Shown here: positions 1 to 8,689 of the stretch, piece after piece | How positions within the stretch are numbered: position 1 is the first letter of the stretch | Layout of the letters: the number at the start of each line of letters is the position of its first letter | From: Flavobacterium sp. PMTSA4 | GTDB taxonomy: Bacteria > Bacteroidota > Bacteroidia > Flavobacteriales > Flavobacteriaceae | Assembly (NCBI RefSeq): GCF_032098525.1 | Contig: NZ_CP134890.1 | Coordinates: 2,728,001 to 2,792,000 of the forward strand | Direction of reading: 5' to 3' | DNA: 64,000 bases | Position numbers and translations under genes: made by a program | The notes under the pieces: generated by a model | The model's input: only the letters and a program-made list of their open reading frames with translations | What the model was told of the DNA's origin: nothing | Database searches by the model: none

Positions 1-512
1 ATTCATTGATGTTTACCGATGTAAAAGTGCCAAAAGAAAACAGAATTGGTGCTGATGGTTTCGGATTTAACTTTGCAATGAATGTTTTAAACGGTGGAAG
101 AATCGGTATTGCATCACAAGCATTAGGAATTGCAACTGGTGCTTACGAATTAGCTTTAAAATATTCTCATGAAAGAAAAGCATTTGGCAAAGAAATCTTC
201 AAACACCAAGCTATTGCATTCAAATTAGCAGATATGTATGTAAAAGTAACTGCTGCAAGATTATTAGTAATGAAAGCAGCCAGCGAAAAAGACGAAGGAA
301 AAGACATAGCACACAGCGGAGCAATGGCAAAATTATACGCTTCAGAAGTAGCTCTTGAAGTGGCAAACGATGCAGTTCAAATTCATGGAGGAAACGGTTA
401 TGTTGCCGAATACCATGTAGAACGTATGATGCGTGATTCAAAGATTACTCAAATCTATGAAGGAACTTCAGAAATTCAACGAATAGTAATTTCAAGAGGT
501 TTAGTTTCATAA
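1..512 (+). CDS. acyl-CoA dehydrogenase, C-terminal part (truncated by window start)
   Basis: The frame is open from the first bases, so the gene begins upstream; about 169 C-terminal residues are visible. They form the helical C-terminal domain of a short/medium-chain acyl-CoA dehydrogenase: RIGIASQALGIATGAYE, a HERKAFGK segment, VQIHGGNGYV, and QIYEGTSEIQR near the end, whose Glu is the usual catalytic base. Family knowledge: FAD-dependent alpha,beta-oxidation of acyl-CoAs in fatty-acid or branched-chain amino-acid breakdown, cytoplasmic. The substrate cannot be told from this half. A strong terminator follows directly, so this is the end of its transcription unit. Confidence 0.95.
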   Translation, partial: SLMFTDVKVPKENRIGADGFGFNFAMNVLNGGRIGIASQALGIATGAYELALKYSHERKAFGKEIFKHQAIAFKLADMYVKVTAARLLVMKAASEKDEGKDIAHSGAMAKLYASEVALEVANDAVQIHGGNGYVAEYHVERMMRDSKITQIYEGTSEIQRIVISRGLVS

Positions 513-536
513 ACCGATTATAATAAATAAAACTAA

Positions 537-568
537 AAAACCCTTTCAATTTTGAAAGGGTTTTTTTG
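537..568 (+). terminator. Rho-independent terminator of the acyl-CoA dehydrogenase unit
   Basis: A near-perfect hairpin (ccctttcaa paired with ttgaaaggg, very short loop) is followed by a run of seven T. It lies 25 nt after the stop codon and before the regulator gene. Confidence 0.9.
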
Positions 569-596
569 AATAAAAAAATTACTATTTTTACTCATC

Positions 597-1274
597 ATGT
601 ATGAAGAATTAAAATATTGGTATTTGCGCGATCATAAACTGTTCAGAACTTTGAGTTTTGCTCAAATAAAACAATTATGCATCATAACAGGTTATAAAAA
701 AGCAAAAAAAGGAGATGTTATTTATTTCTCATCGTCTGACGTACCAAGAGTTTTTTTACTTAAAAAAGGAAACATCAAAATTGTTTCTATTGATGAAGAA
801 GGAAACGAAACCATAAAAGATATTATCCAAAAAGGCGACTTATTTGGAGAACTTGAACTCGATAGTGACACTAATTCAAATGAATATGCTAAAGCATTAA
901 CCGATGAAGTAGCCATTTGTAGTTTTCTTTTATCAGACTTTGAAAATCTTTTGTTAAAACATCCAAATTTAGCATTATCGTATACCAAGTTCGTAGGTTT
1001 AAAAATGAAGCGTTTGAAGAACAATTACGCTAATCTAATGTCTAAAGATGCAAAAACCAGATTAGTTTCTTTTCTTAAAGATTGGTCTGAGCGCGAAGGA
1101 AAAAGAGAAGGTAATAAAGTATTCATCGAAAATTATCTTACCCAAAACGACATAGCACAAATCATTTGTACATCAAGACAAACCGCAACCATTTTATTGA
1201 AAGAACTAGAGGAAAGCGGATTGATGTATTATGGTAGAAAAGAGATAATCATTGAAGATATTTCAAAACTTTAG
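597..1274 (+). CDS. Crp/Fnr family transcriptional regulator
   Basis: The 225-residue protein has the Crp/Fnr layout. Residues about 20-130 form a cyclic-nucleotide-binding-like beta-roll (KKAKKGDVIYFSS, KKGNIKIVSIDEEGNE, KGDLFGELEL). A long helix follows, then a C-terminal winged helix with LTQNDIAQIICTSRQTA as recognition region (about 180-200). I see no Cys cluster of the FNR iron-sulfur type, so the effector is unknown. It stands alone between a terminator and the peroxiredoxin/YHS/DoxX operon 86 nt downstream on the same strand, which makes that operon a plausible target; this is inferred only from position. Confidence 0.9.
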   Translation: MYEELKYWYLRDHKLFRTLSFAQIKQLCIITGYKKAKKGDVIYFSSSDVPRVFLLKKGNIKIVSIDEEGNETIKDIIQKGDLFGELELDSDTNSNEYAKALTDEVAICSFLLSDFENLLLKHPNLALSYTKFVGLKMKRLKNNYANLMSKDAKTRLVSFLKDWSEREGKREGNKVFIENYLTQNDIAQIICTSRQTATILLKELEESGLMYYGRKEIIIEDISKL

Positions 1275-1327
1275 TTAATTTTTCTTCATTTGTAAACTAA
1301 CTTACATTTAGACTTTTAGAGTAGAAT

Positions 1328-1335
1328 TATCTTTG
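1328..1335 (+). promoter_or_regulatory. candidate -7 element (TATCTTTG) before the peroxiredoxin operon
   Basis: TATCTTTG fits the Bacteroidota housekeeping -7 consensus TAnnTTTG and lies 26 nt before the start codon at 1361. No convincing TTTG -33 element was found at the expected distance, so the promoter may depend on an activator. Confidence 0.5.
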
Positions 1336-1360
1336 TAATACAAAAACAAATAAACTACTC

Positions 1361-1957
1361 ATGAAAAAAATTATTATCCTTTTTGCCATTGTTTTAGCGC
1401 AATTTAGTGTTGCTCAAAACGATTTACCAAAATCAGCAAATGACATTGCTCCATTATTAATTGGAGAAAAAGCACCCAATACCAACTTAACTTCCATTGA
1501 TGGGAAACCAGTTTCTTTTTTAGATGTTTTAAATAACAACAAAACCATTCTTGTGTTTTATCGCGGAGGTTGGTGTCCTTATTGCAACAAACATTTAAGT
1601 GCTTTGGCAGAAGCTGAGCCAGAATTGCTGAAAATGGGATATAAAATAGTAGCAGTAAGTCCCGATTCAGCAAAAAGTTTGGAAGAAACAAAATCAAAAG
1701 ATAAAGTAAATTACACGTTACTTTCGGATAGCGAAAATAACTTTTCCAAAGCTTTTGGATTAGCATTTGAAGCTCCAAAAAATTATGAAAAATACCTGAT
1801 GAAAGGTTCCGATAATGTGAATTCGAGCATTATTCCCGTGCCAAGCGTATTTATTTTGGACAAAGATGGAACCATTTTATTCGAATACATAGCTCCAGAT
1901 TACAAACACAGATTATCAAACGAATTGTTACTATCAGTAGCCAATTCATTAAAATAA
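1361..1957 (+). CDS. exported AhpC/TSA-type peroxiredoxin-like protein
   Basis: The 198-residue protein has a signal peptide (MKKIIILFAIVLAQFSVAQ) and a thioredoxin fold with FYRGGWCPYCNKHL; the CxxC cysteines are at about 72 and 75. This is the peroxiredoxin-like AhpC/TSA subgroup, where the first Cys is the expected peroxidatic or redox residue. Cleavage would place it in the periplasm. It is the first gene of a run with the YHS and DoxX proteins (16 and 15 nt gaps), suggesting a shared redox or metal-stress function. The exact substrate (peroxide, disulfide) is not decided by the sequence. Confidence 0.88.
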   Translation: MKKIIILFAIVLAQFSVAQNDLPKSANDIAPLLIGEKAPNTNLTSIDGKPVSFLDVLNNNKTILVFYRGGWCPYCNKHLSALAEAEPELLKMGYKIVAVSPDSAKSLEETKSKDKVNYTLLSDSENNFSKAFGLAFEAPKNYEKYLMKGSDNVNSSIIPVPSVFILDKDGTILFEYIAPDYKHRLSNELLLSVANSLK

Positions 1958-1973
1958 GTAAAACAGAGTAATC

Positions 1974-2435
1974 ATGAAAAAATATGTAATACTATTTGTT
2001 TTAGGAATCATAAGTCTAAATTCATTTTCACAATCTTCTACAAAAAGAATAGCAGAATTTAATTTAGAGAATAAAGTAGCACTTCAAGGTTATGATCCTG
2101 TGGCATATTTTACTGTAAAAAAAGCAGTCAAAGGAAAGAAAGAAATTGCAGTTTCATATGAAGGAGTTACTTACTATTTTTCAAATCAATCTAATAAAGA
2201 TGCGTTTTTAAAAAACCCCGCAAACTATGAACCACAATATGGTGGTTGGTGTGCTTATGCAATGGGAGATTCAGGTGAAAAAGTTGATGTTGACCCAGAA
2301 ACATTCAAGATTATTGACGGTAAATTATATGTTTTCTACAACGCATTCTTCAATAACACTTTAAAATCTTGGAATAAAAACGAAGCCAATTTGAAGAAAA
2401 AAGCAGATAATAACTGGAAAAAGTTCATTCAATAA
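1974..2435 (+). CDS. exported YHS domain protein
   Basis: The 153-residue protein has a signal peptide (MKKYVILFVLGIISLNSFSQ). A YHS domain spans about residues 30-105: LQGYDPVAYF, then YYFSNQSNKDAFLKNPANYEPQYGGWCAYAMG. The YHS domain is a small fold often attached to metal transporters or oxygenases. Free-standing exported copies like this one are common in Bacteroidota, without a settled function. It lies between the peroxiredoxin-like and DoxX genes with small gaps, so it is probably co-transcribed. Confidence 0.88.
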   Translation: MKKYVILFVLGIISLNSFSQSSTKRIAEFNLENKVALQGYDPVAYFTVKKAVKGKKEIAVSYEGVTYYFSNQSNKDAFLKNPANYEPQYGGWCAYAMGDSGEKVDVDPETFKIIDGKLYVFYNAFFNNTLKSWNKNEANLKKKADNNWKKFIQ

Positions 2436-2450
2436 GTTAAAAATAAAGAC

Positions 2451-2840
2451 ATGAATAATAAAATAATCTTTTGGATAGTAAAACTTGTAGTAGTCGTAAT
2501 ATTGGTGCAAACCTTATTTTTTAAATTTACAGGTGCCGAAGAAAGTATCTATATTTTTACAAAACTAGGAATAGAACCTTTCGGAAGAATTGGCTCAGGA
2601 ATAGCCGAATTATTAGCTTCAATATTGATTTTAATTCCAAGAACAACATTGCTAGGAGCAATAGTAGCTTTAGGAACAATGTTAGGAGCAATAGCATCAC
2701 ATCTTTTTGTTTTAGGAATTGAAGTTCAAAACGATGGAGGAACTTTATTTTTTTTAGCTTTAATAACTGCAGTATGCAGTTGTTATTTAATATTTCACGA
2801 AAGAAATAAAATAGCTGATTTATTAAAATTAAAAATTTAA
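2451..2840 (+). CDS. DoxX-like four-helix membrane protein
   Basis: The 129-residue protein has four predicted membrane segments, with the family-typical pattern of a first helix ending in FFKFTG, then a GIAELLASILILIP segment and a glycine/alanine-rich third helix. It fits the DoxX/DoxD-like family of small inner-membrane proteins linked to thiosulfate or quinone redox chemistry. It ends the peroxiredoxin/YHS/DoxX unit. Substrate specificity cannot be inferred. Confidence 0.8.
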   Translation: MNNKIIFWIVKLVVVVILVQTLFFKFTGAEESIYIFTKLGIEPFGRIGSGIAELLASILILIPRTTLLGAIVALGTMLGAIASHLFVLGIEVQNDGGTLFFLALITAVCSCYLIFHERNKIADLLKLKI

Positions 2841-2906
2841 TTACTAAATTTCAAAATCAAAATCTGAACCTTAAAGAATATCGTATATTTTTTAAAAACA
2901 CAACAA

Positions 2907-3395
2907 ATGCTGATAGCTTCTATTCAAAAAACATTAAATGAATTGTTGGATTTAGTCAACCAACTTTCAAATGAAATTTACTCAAAACCTTGTGAAGCAT
3001 TAAGCAACGCAACCATTGGCGAACACACAAGACACATTATTGAAATGTTTCAATGCTTGGAAAATCAATACGAAAATGGTGTAGTTGATTACGATAAAAG
3101 AGAAAGAAATTTTCAAATCCAAACAGATGCAAAGTTTGCATCAAATGCGATAGTAACAATTTTGAATGAAATAGATAAACCCAACAAAGAGTTAAGCTTA
3201 GAACAATGTGTTGACGGCGAAATCCTTTTGATACAAAGCAATTATAAAAGAGAACTACTTTACAATTTAGAACATTGCATTCATCATCAAGCGTTGATAA
3301 AAGTTGCGTTATTACATTATGGGATAACAAGTGTCAACGAAAATTTTGGTGTAGCTCGTTCAACCATAGAATACAGAAAACAATGTGTACAGTAA
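2907..3395 (+). CDS. DinB family protein (DinB/YfiT-like four-helix bundle)
   Basis: The 162-residue protein has helical segments and histidines in DinB-like positions: GEHTRHIIEMF near residue 38 and HCIHHQALIKVAL near 120. DinB/YfiT proteins bind a divalent metal through such histidines, and some act as thiol-dependent transferases. The next gene starts inside its last codons (13-nt overlap), which indicates translational coupling. Confidence 0.85.
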   Translation: MLIASIQKTLNELLDLVNQLSNEIYSKPCEALSNATIGEHTRHIIEMFQCLENQYENGVVDYDKRERNFQIQTDAKFASNAIVTILNEIDKPNKELSLEQCVDGEILLIQSNYKRELLYNLEHCIHHQALIKVALLHYGITSVNENFGVARSTIEYRKQCVQ

Positions 3396-4093
3396 GTTTT
3401 GTTCGCTCCAACGATAAAACAATAATCACATCTAATCGTGATGAGCAAGTGCTTCGGCCAAGCGCTGTTGAACCTAAGAATTATTTAATCAATAACAAAA
3501 ACATCATCTTCCCAAAAGATAAAAAAGAAGGCGGAACTTGGTATGCAATTGATGAGTTTTCTAATGTTATTGTATTATTGAATGGAGCAAATGAAAAGCA
3601 CATAATAAAAGAAAGCTATCGAAAAAGTCGCGGATTGATTGTTTTAGACTTAATAAGTGCAGAATCGCCAAAAGAGTTTTGGCAAACTATTGATTTAGAT
3701 GACATTCAGCCGTTTACAATCGTTTTATTTGAAAACGAAAGATTATATCAATTGCAATGGAATGAATTAGAAAAATCAGCCATTGAGTTAGACGTTAATC
3801 AATCGCACATTTGGTCATCATCTACATTATATTCCAAAGAAGTCAGAGAAAAAAGAGAAGATTGGTTTTATAATTTTCTAGATACAAAGCCTCAGGTTGA
3901 TGAGAATGAAATGTTTAATTTTCATCGTTACACAGAAGAAAAAAATCCTGAAAACGGTTTGGTTATAAACCGAAACGATTTTCTGAAAACACTAAGTATA
4001 ACACAAGCAATTATAGAAAACAATAAAGTAGAAATTTACTATAAAGATTTGGTTTTAGAAAAAGAATTTTCAACTACTTTTATCACAGTATAA
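3383..4093 (+). CDS. NRDE (TANGO2-like) family protein
   Basis: The 236-residue protein starts MCTVSFVRSND and carries the SNRDE signature near residue 18, which names the family. The ATG at 3383 is chosen because the family begins Met-Cys; an upstream in-frame ATG at 3275 would add residues coded inside the DinB gene. NRDE/TANGO2 proteins are of uncertain function; the N-terminal Cys suggests an Ntn-hydrolase-like fold, and eukaryotic TANGO2 is linked to heme and lipid metabolism. It overlaps DinB by 13 nt and is followed 11 nt later by the ATP-grasp gene. Confidence 0.88.
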   Translation: MCTVSFVRSNDKTIITSNRDEQVLRPSAVEPKNYLINNKNIIFPKDKKEGGTWYAIDEFSNVIVLLNGANEKHIIKESYRKSRGLIVLDLISAESPKEFWQTIDLDDIQPFTIVLFENERLYQLQWNELEKSAIELDVNQSHIWSSSTLYSKEVREKREDWFYNFLDTKPQVDENEMFNFHRYTEEKNPENGLVINRNDFLKTLSITQAIIENNKVEIYYKDLVLEKEFSTTFITV

Positions 4094-4104
4094 AAATTGC
4101 ACCT

Positions 4105-5145
4105 TTGAACTTCAAACTATTTTTTCATAAACTAACCCATTGGGAATATTGGCCGTTTACTATTGTCTATATTCCAATTTATTTTCTTTGGGCTTTTTAT
4201 GCTTTGAGTCAACGAACGATTTTCTTTTTTAATACTTGCAATCCTTCTATGAAAAACGGTGGTTTTATAATGGATAGTAAAATAGAAATCTACAATCTAA
4301 TTCCGCAACAATATTATCCAAAAACTTCTTTCGTTAAAGAAAGTTGTCCATTCGAAGAAGTTATTTCGACAAAAGAAAGCAACAATATTCCTTTTCCATT
4401 AATTGCAAAACCTGATATTGGACTTCGTGGTTCGGCTGTAAAAAAGATAAATTCAGAAGATGAATTGAAAGATTATCATCAAAAAGCAAACTTCGATTAT
4501 ATCATTCAAGATGTTATTCCTTATGAGAATGAAGTTGGGATTTTTTATGTTCGGTTTCCGCATCAAAAAAATGGAAAAATCACTGGAATTGTAGCTAAAG
4601 AATATCTTATTGTTGAAGGCGATGGATTTTCAACTCAGGAAGAATTAATTAAACAAAATCCACGCTATGAAATGCAATTAAAATCATTGCAAAAAGAATA
4701 TGGAAATAAGCTTCAGGAAATTTTAGGTAAAGGAGAAAAGCGAAATTTAGTTCCATATGGCAATCATATTCGAGGTGCAAAATTTATCAATGCAAGCGAT
4801 AAAATATCTGTTTCTCTGAACAAAGTTATTGATGATTTGTGTCTTCAAATTGATGAGTTTTATTTTGGTAGAATGGATTTGATGTTCAATACTTGGGAAG
4901 AACTCGAGCAAGGCAAAAATTTCCAGATAGTTGAATTAAATGGTGCAGCAAGCGAGCCAACTCATATTTACGACCCAAAGCATTCTATCTTTTTTTGCTG
5001 GAAAGAATTGGCAAGACATATTTCTTATATGTACAAAATCAGCGTTCAAAATAACAAACGAGGATTTTCATATCTTACGCATAAAGAAGGAATGAATCAA
5101 TACCGACAACATTTGGAACAGACTAAAAAAATAGTAAACTTTTAA
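4105..5145 (+). CDS. ATP-grasp protein, D-alanine-D-alanine ligase-like, TTG start
   Basis: The 346-residue protein opens with a hydrophobic N-terminal segment (about 12-45). An ATP-grasp core follows: FPLIAKPDIGLRGSAVKKI (about 97-115), then GRMDLMF and IVELNGAASEPTHIYDP (about 255-290), which supply the Mg-ATP binding acid and Asn. The TTG at 4105 is preferred because the next ATG (codon 49) would cut off the N-terminal hydrophobic block. Sequence databases often call such proteins D-Ala-D-Ala ligases, but the membrane-associated N-terminus makes that doubtful; a carboxylate-amine ligase of unknown substrate is safer. Its stop overlaps the next start (TAATG). Confidence 0.8.
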   Translation: MNFKLFFHKLTHWEYWPFTIVYIPIYFLWAFYALSQRTIFFFNTCNPSMKNGGFIMDSKIEIYNLIPQQYYPKTSFVKESCPFEEVISTKESNNIPFPLIAKPDIGLRGSAVKKINSEDELKDYHQKANFDYIIQDVIPYENEVGIFYVRFPHQKNGKITGIVAKEYLIVEGDGFSTQEELIKQNPRYEMQLKSLQKEYGNKLQEILGKGEKRNLVPYGNHIRGAKFINASDKISVSLNKVIDDLCLQIDEFYFGRMDLMFNTWEELEQGKNFQIVELNGAASEPTHIYDPKHSIFFCWKELARHISYMYKISVQNNKRGFSYLTHKEGMNQYRQHLEQTKKIVNF

Positions 5146-5780
5146 TGCAAAACCTTAAAAATATTTTGGTTGGATTTCTGGTGAGTTTCATCGGTTCAAT
5201 TCCATTAGGATATTTGAATGTGATTGGTTTTGACATCTATAATTCAAATGGATTGAATCAGACGGTTTTCTATTTGTTAGGCGTTATTTGTGTTGAATTT
5301 TTTGTGATTTTTGGCACATTGTTTTTTGCAAATAAACTCAATAGTAACTATAAACTATTGAAATATATTGAAATGTTTTCTGTTGTGTTTTTGTTTGTTT
5401 TGGCTTATTTTTTCTATTCTAGCGCCAACTCAGAACAAGTCAACAGAACTGTTTTTTCGAACATTAGTCATAGTTTTTTCTTTGCAGGATTGTTTTTTAG
5501 CAGTTTAAATTTTATTCAAATTCCTTTTTGGCTGAGTTGGAATTTATATTTAGTAAACGGAAAATATATTGAAGTTTCAAATTCTAAAAAATACTTCTAT
5601 TTATTCGGAACTATTGCTGGAACTTTTTTTGGAATGTTAACTTTAATAGTATCATTGTATTACTTTGCTTCTAATGTTGATTTTCTCTCCAAATATTTGA
5701 TGAAATTAATTATTCCGTTGGTATTCGTTGGATTGGGAATATTTCAAGCCGTTAAGTTTTTCAAGAAATATAAAAGCTAA
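5145..5780 (+). CDS. LysE-like integral membrane protein
   Basis: The 211-residue protein has about six membrane helices. The first carries GSIPLGYLNVIG, reminiscent of the GP-x-x-L/N motif in helix 1 of LysE/RhtB amino-acid exporters. The start codon overlaps the stop of the ATP-grasp gene by one base, so the two are probably translated together. An exporter role is inferred from the fold only; the substrate is unknown. Confidence 0.65.
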   Translation: MQNLKNILVGFLVSFIGSIPLGYLNVIGFDIYNSNGLNQTVFYLLGVICVEFFVIFGTLFFANKLNSNYKLLKYIEMFSVVFLFVLAYFFYSSANSEQVNRTVFSNISHSFFFAGLFFSSLNFIQIPFWLSWNLYLVNGKYIEVSNSKKYFYLFGTIAGTFFGMLTLIVSLYYFASNVDFLSKYLMKLIIPLVFVGLGIFQAVKFFKKYKS

Positions 5781-5800
5781 AATCTTTTCCTTAGAATTAG

Positions 5801-5808
5801 TATATTTA
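5801..5808 (+). promoter_or_regulatory. weak candidate -7 element before the SDR gene
   Basis: TATATTTA differs from TAnnTTTG only in the last base and ends 16 nt before the SDR start codon. It may give the SDR/SprT/manC half of the run its own promoter. Weak. Confidence 0.3.
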
Positions 5809-5824
5809 CGACAATTACAGAATA

Positions 5825-6502
5825 ATGAAAAACATCATCATTACCGGAACTTCCAGAGGAATTGGTTACGAATTAGCATTACAATTTGCAAATGCTGGAC
5901 ATCAAGTACTTGCTATTTCTAGAAAAATGCCTCAAGATTTAATTGAAAACCAAAACATCACTTGTCTTTCAATTGACTTGTCTAAAGAAGAAGATTTAAA
6001 TGAAGTTGAAAACTTTCTTTCTCATACTTGGAAAAAAGTGGATATTATCATTCACAATGCTGGAAGTTTAATTAGCAAACCTTTTTCTCAACTTTCGCAA
6101 TCTGATTTTGAAGATGTATATAAAGTAAATGTTTTTGGTGTTGCCAATTTAACTCGAATTTGTTTGCCATTTCTTCAAAAAGGAAGTCACGTAGTTACCG
6201 TTAGTTCAATGGGTGGAATTCAAGGCAGCATGAAATTTCCAGGTTTAGCGGCTTATTCCTCAAGTAAAGGTGCGGTTATTACACTTTCTGAATTATTAGC
6301 AGAAGAATATAAAGAACAAGGAATAGCTTTCAACGTTTTGGCACTTGGAGCAGTAAATACAGAAATGTTGCAAGAAGCTTTTCCGGGTTATCAAGCGCCC
6401 ATTTCTGCCTCAGAAATGGCAGAATATATCTTTAATTTTGCAATTAACGGAAATAAATACCACAACGGAAAAATTATTCAAGTTTCATCAACTACGCCTT
6501 AA
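5825..6502 (+). CDS. short-chain dehydrogenase/reductase (SDR)
   Basis: The 225-residue protein has the classical SDR pattern: TGTSRGIG nucleotide loop (residues 7-14), HNAGS, the catalytic Ser in VTVSSMGG, and YSSSKGA carrying the Tyr and Lys. It would be a cytoplasmic NAD(P)-dependent oxidoreductase of unknown substrate. The SprT-like gene starts 2 nt after its stop. Confidence 0.92.
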   Translation: MKNIIITGTSRGIGYELALQFANAGHQVLAISRKMPQDLIENQNITCLSIDLSKEEDLNEVENFLSHTWKKVDIIIHNAGSLISKPFSQLSQSDFEDVYKVNVFGVANLTRICLPFLQKGSHVVTVSSMGGIQGSMKFPGLAAYSSSKGAVITLSELLAEEYKEQGIAFNVLALGAVNTEMLQEAFPGYQAPISASEMAEYIFNFAINGNKYHNGKIIQVSSTTP

Positions 6503-6504
6503 AA

Positions 6505-7107
6505 TTGAGTGAAGTTCTTTTAAAATATTTACCAGAGTATGCTGTTGAGCCACTTTTTGAGCTTATCAAAATGAATTCGGTTCATCTAAAAATTGTAAAT
6601 GAACGACAAACTCGACATGGTGATTATCGAAAAGCTTTAAATGGGAAACACGAAATTACCGTTAATGCCAACTTGAATAAGTATCGTTTTTTGATAACAT
6701 TAGTTCACGAAATTGCGCATTTGGTAGCTTATGAAAAGTTTGGACGATTTATAAAACCTCACGGGAATGAATGGAAGCTTACTTTTCAAAGATTGATGCT
6801 GCCATTTATTAGACCTGAAATTTTTCCGCATTCGGTTTTGCCATTAGTAGCCAATCATTTCAAAAATCCAACAGCAAGTAGCGATACCGATGCAAGATTA
6901 GCGTATGCATTAAAACAATTTGATGAACGAAAACCCGATGTTCATTTCATTCATGAAGTTCCAAGCGGAAGCATGTTTAGAATAAAAAACGGAAGAATTT
7001 TTCAAAAAAAAGGACTTCGAGTAAAACGTTATGAATGTTTGGAAGTAAAAACAGGAAAGCTGTATTTATTTAATGCCAACGCTGAGGTTGAAATTTTGCC
7101 AAGTTGA
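6505..7107 (+). CDS. SprT-like zinc metalloprotease-fold protein, TTG start
   Basis: The 200-residue protein contains LVHEIAHLVAYEKFGR, with HExxH at about residues 68-72, and downstream HGNEWK, the pattern of SprT/Spartan-like domains. The C-terminal part (RIKNGRIFQKKGLRVKRYECLE) resembles a degenerate zinc-ribbon or beta domain. The TTG at 6505 is chosen because MSEVLLKYLP agrees with the usual family N-terminus and the first ATG lies 23 codons in. Spartan-type proteins cleave DNA-protein crosslinks; the bacterial function is uncertain. Confidence 0.85.
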   Translation: MSEVLLKYLPEYAVEPLFELIKMNSVHLKIVNERQTRHGDYRKALNGKHEITVNANLNKYRFLITLVHEIAHLVAYEKFGRFIKPHGNEWKLTFQRLMLPFIRPEIFPHSVLPLVANHFKNPTASSDTDARLAYALKQFDERKPDVHFIHEVPSGSMFRIKNGRIFQKKGLRVKRYECLEVKTGKLYLFNANAEVEILPS

Positions 7108-7109
7108 TT

Positions 7110-7565
7110 ATGATAAGGAGAAAGCCTTACGTTATATTTATTCCTATAATTTTAATTTTAGTTATAGTTGGTTTTTTTACAACAGAAGAAACATTTGATA
7201 TTAACATTCACGATACTTATTATGTTATTTCTCATAGCTACTTTTATTTTTTGTTAGCTATTTTATCATTTTTGAACTTCATGATTTATTTCTTTTTTGA
7301 GAAATTCAAAATAGAATTATTCAAATCTTTGACTTTTGTTCTAATATCGTTTTTTTTATTTTCAATGATAGGATTTTTTTTCCCATACAATTTAATTTTT
7401 AGTGATGATAAATTTCCTTTGTTTGATAATGGTGAGAAAATAAATTTCTATTTGTTACTAAGTGCATTTCTTCTAATTATTTCCCAATTTCTTCTTATTC
7501 TGAATATATTTGCAACGACTATAAAATGCATTAGTTTATTATTAGTTAAAAAACAAAATGAATAA
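7110..7565 (+). CDS. small four-helix membrane protein with a COX1-like HDTYYV motif
   Basis: The 151-residue protein has about four membrane segments (8-24, 44-62, 75-97, 113-142). I take the ATG at 7110; a TTG two codons upstream overlaps the previous stop. Between helices 1 and 2 lies INIHDTYYVISH (about 31-42), very close to the HDTYYVVAHFH signature of heme-copper oxidase subunit I, although the protein is far too small to be an oxidase and the second heme-ligand His is replaced by Tyr. The function is unknown. It overlaps manC by 8 nt. Confidence 0.7.
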   Translation: MIRRKPYVIFIPIILILVIVGFFTTEETFDINIHDTYYVISHSYFYFLLAILSFLNFMIYFFFEKFKIELFKSLTFVLISFFLFSMIGFFFPYNLIFSDDKFPLFDNGEKINFYLLLSAFLLIISQFLLILNIFATTIKCISLLLVKKQNE

Positions 7566-8619
7566 AAATTATTACGCAATATTGATGGCTGGTGGAGTTG
7601 GATCAAGGTTTTGGCCAGTTTCTACAACGGAATTTCCTAAACAATTTCACGATATGTTGGGTTCGGGTTCGACGTTAATTCAAAAAACGTTCAGCCGTTT
7701 GTCAAAATTAATTCCAGTCGAAAATATTTTGATTTTAACCAATGAAAAATATAATGATTTGGTTTTAGAACAATTGCCAATGGTGAAACAAGAACAAGTT
7801 TTGTTAGAGCCAGCAATGCGTAACACAGCACCATGTATTTTATATGCGTCTTTAAAAATTCAAAAGCAAAATCCAGATGCGGTTATGGTTGTAGCACCAA
7901 GCGACCATTGGATTGAAGATGAAGATGCGTTTACTCAAAATTTACAACGATGTTTTGATTTTTGCCAAACCAACGATGCTTTAATGACATTGGGTATTCA
8001 ACCCACGTTTCCTAATACAGGTTTTGGATACATTGAATTTGACAAATCAGATAGTAATTCAATTAAGAAAGTAAATCAATTTAGAGAAAAACCAGATTAC
8101 GAAACTGCAAAATCATTCTTAGAACAAGGGAATTTCCTTTGGAATGGTGGAATTTTTATTTGGAGTGCAAAATCGATTATTTCAGCCTTTGAAAAATTTC
8201 AACCTCAAATGAATGCTTTGTTTCAACAAGGTTTAGAAAGTTATAACACCGCTTCTGAAAGACAATTTATAGAAACTAATTATGCCAATGCTGAAAACAT
8301 TTCTATTGACTATGCTGTAATGGAAAAAGCAAAGAATGTTTTTGTGCTTCCAGCTACTTTTGATTGGAACGACCTTGGAACTTGGGGTCAATTACATGAA
8401 AAAATAGAGAAAGATGAGAACAATAACGGAGTAATTAATGCCAAAGTTGTAATGGAGAATGCTTCTAACAATATCATCCGTTCAGATGCAGATAAATTAA
8501 TTGTAGTTGATGGTCTTCATGACTATATAATTGTTGATAAAGAAGGGATATTATTGATTTACCCAAAAAGTAAAGAGCAAGACATTAAGCGAATTACAAA
8601 GTTGGCTAGTGAATTGTAA
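7558..8619 (+). CDS. manC: mannose-1-phosphate guanylyltransferase
   Basis: The 353-residue protein has the nucleotidyltransferase signature LMAGGVGSRFWPVSTTEFPK at the N-terminus, VVAPSDHWI, FREKPD and WNGGIFIW. This is the short guanylyltransferase form without the C-terminal phosphomannose isomerase domain of bifunctional enzymes (usually about 470 residues). It makes GDP-mannose from mannose-1-phosphate and GTP for surface polysaccharide and glycoprotein glycans. It is last in the tight run that starts at 2907 and has no sugar-pathway partner next to it. Confidence 0.93.
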   Translation: MNKNYYAILMAGGVGSRFWPVSTTEFPKQFHDMLGSGSTLIQKTFSRLSKLIPVENILILTNEKYNDLVLEQLPMVKQEQVLLEPAMRNTAPCILYASLKIQKQNPDAVMVVAPSDHWIEDEDAFTQNLQRCFDFCQTNDALMTLGIQPTFPNTGFGYIEFDKSDSNSIKKVNQFREKPDYETAKSFLEQGNFLWNGGIFIWSAKSIISAFEKFQPQMNALFQQGLESYNTASERQFIETNYANAENISIDYAVMEKAKNVFVLPATFDWNDLGTWGQLHEKIEKDENNNGVINAKVVMENASNNIIRSDADKLIVVDGLHDYIIVDKEGILLIYPKSKEQDIKRITKLASEL

Positions 8620-8689
8620 TATTTTTTGCAAATTGTAAAACATATTATTTTTTGTATTACTTTTATTTCACTTAAATTAAAGTGATAGT

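Noticed and set aside
3275..3382. Longer start for the NRDE protein
   Set aside because: The extension is coded inside the DinB gene, and the family begins with Met-Cys as at 3383.
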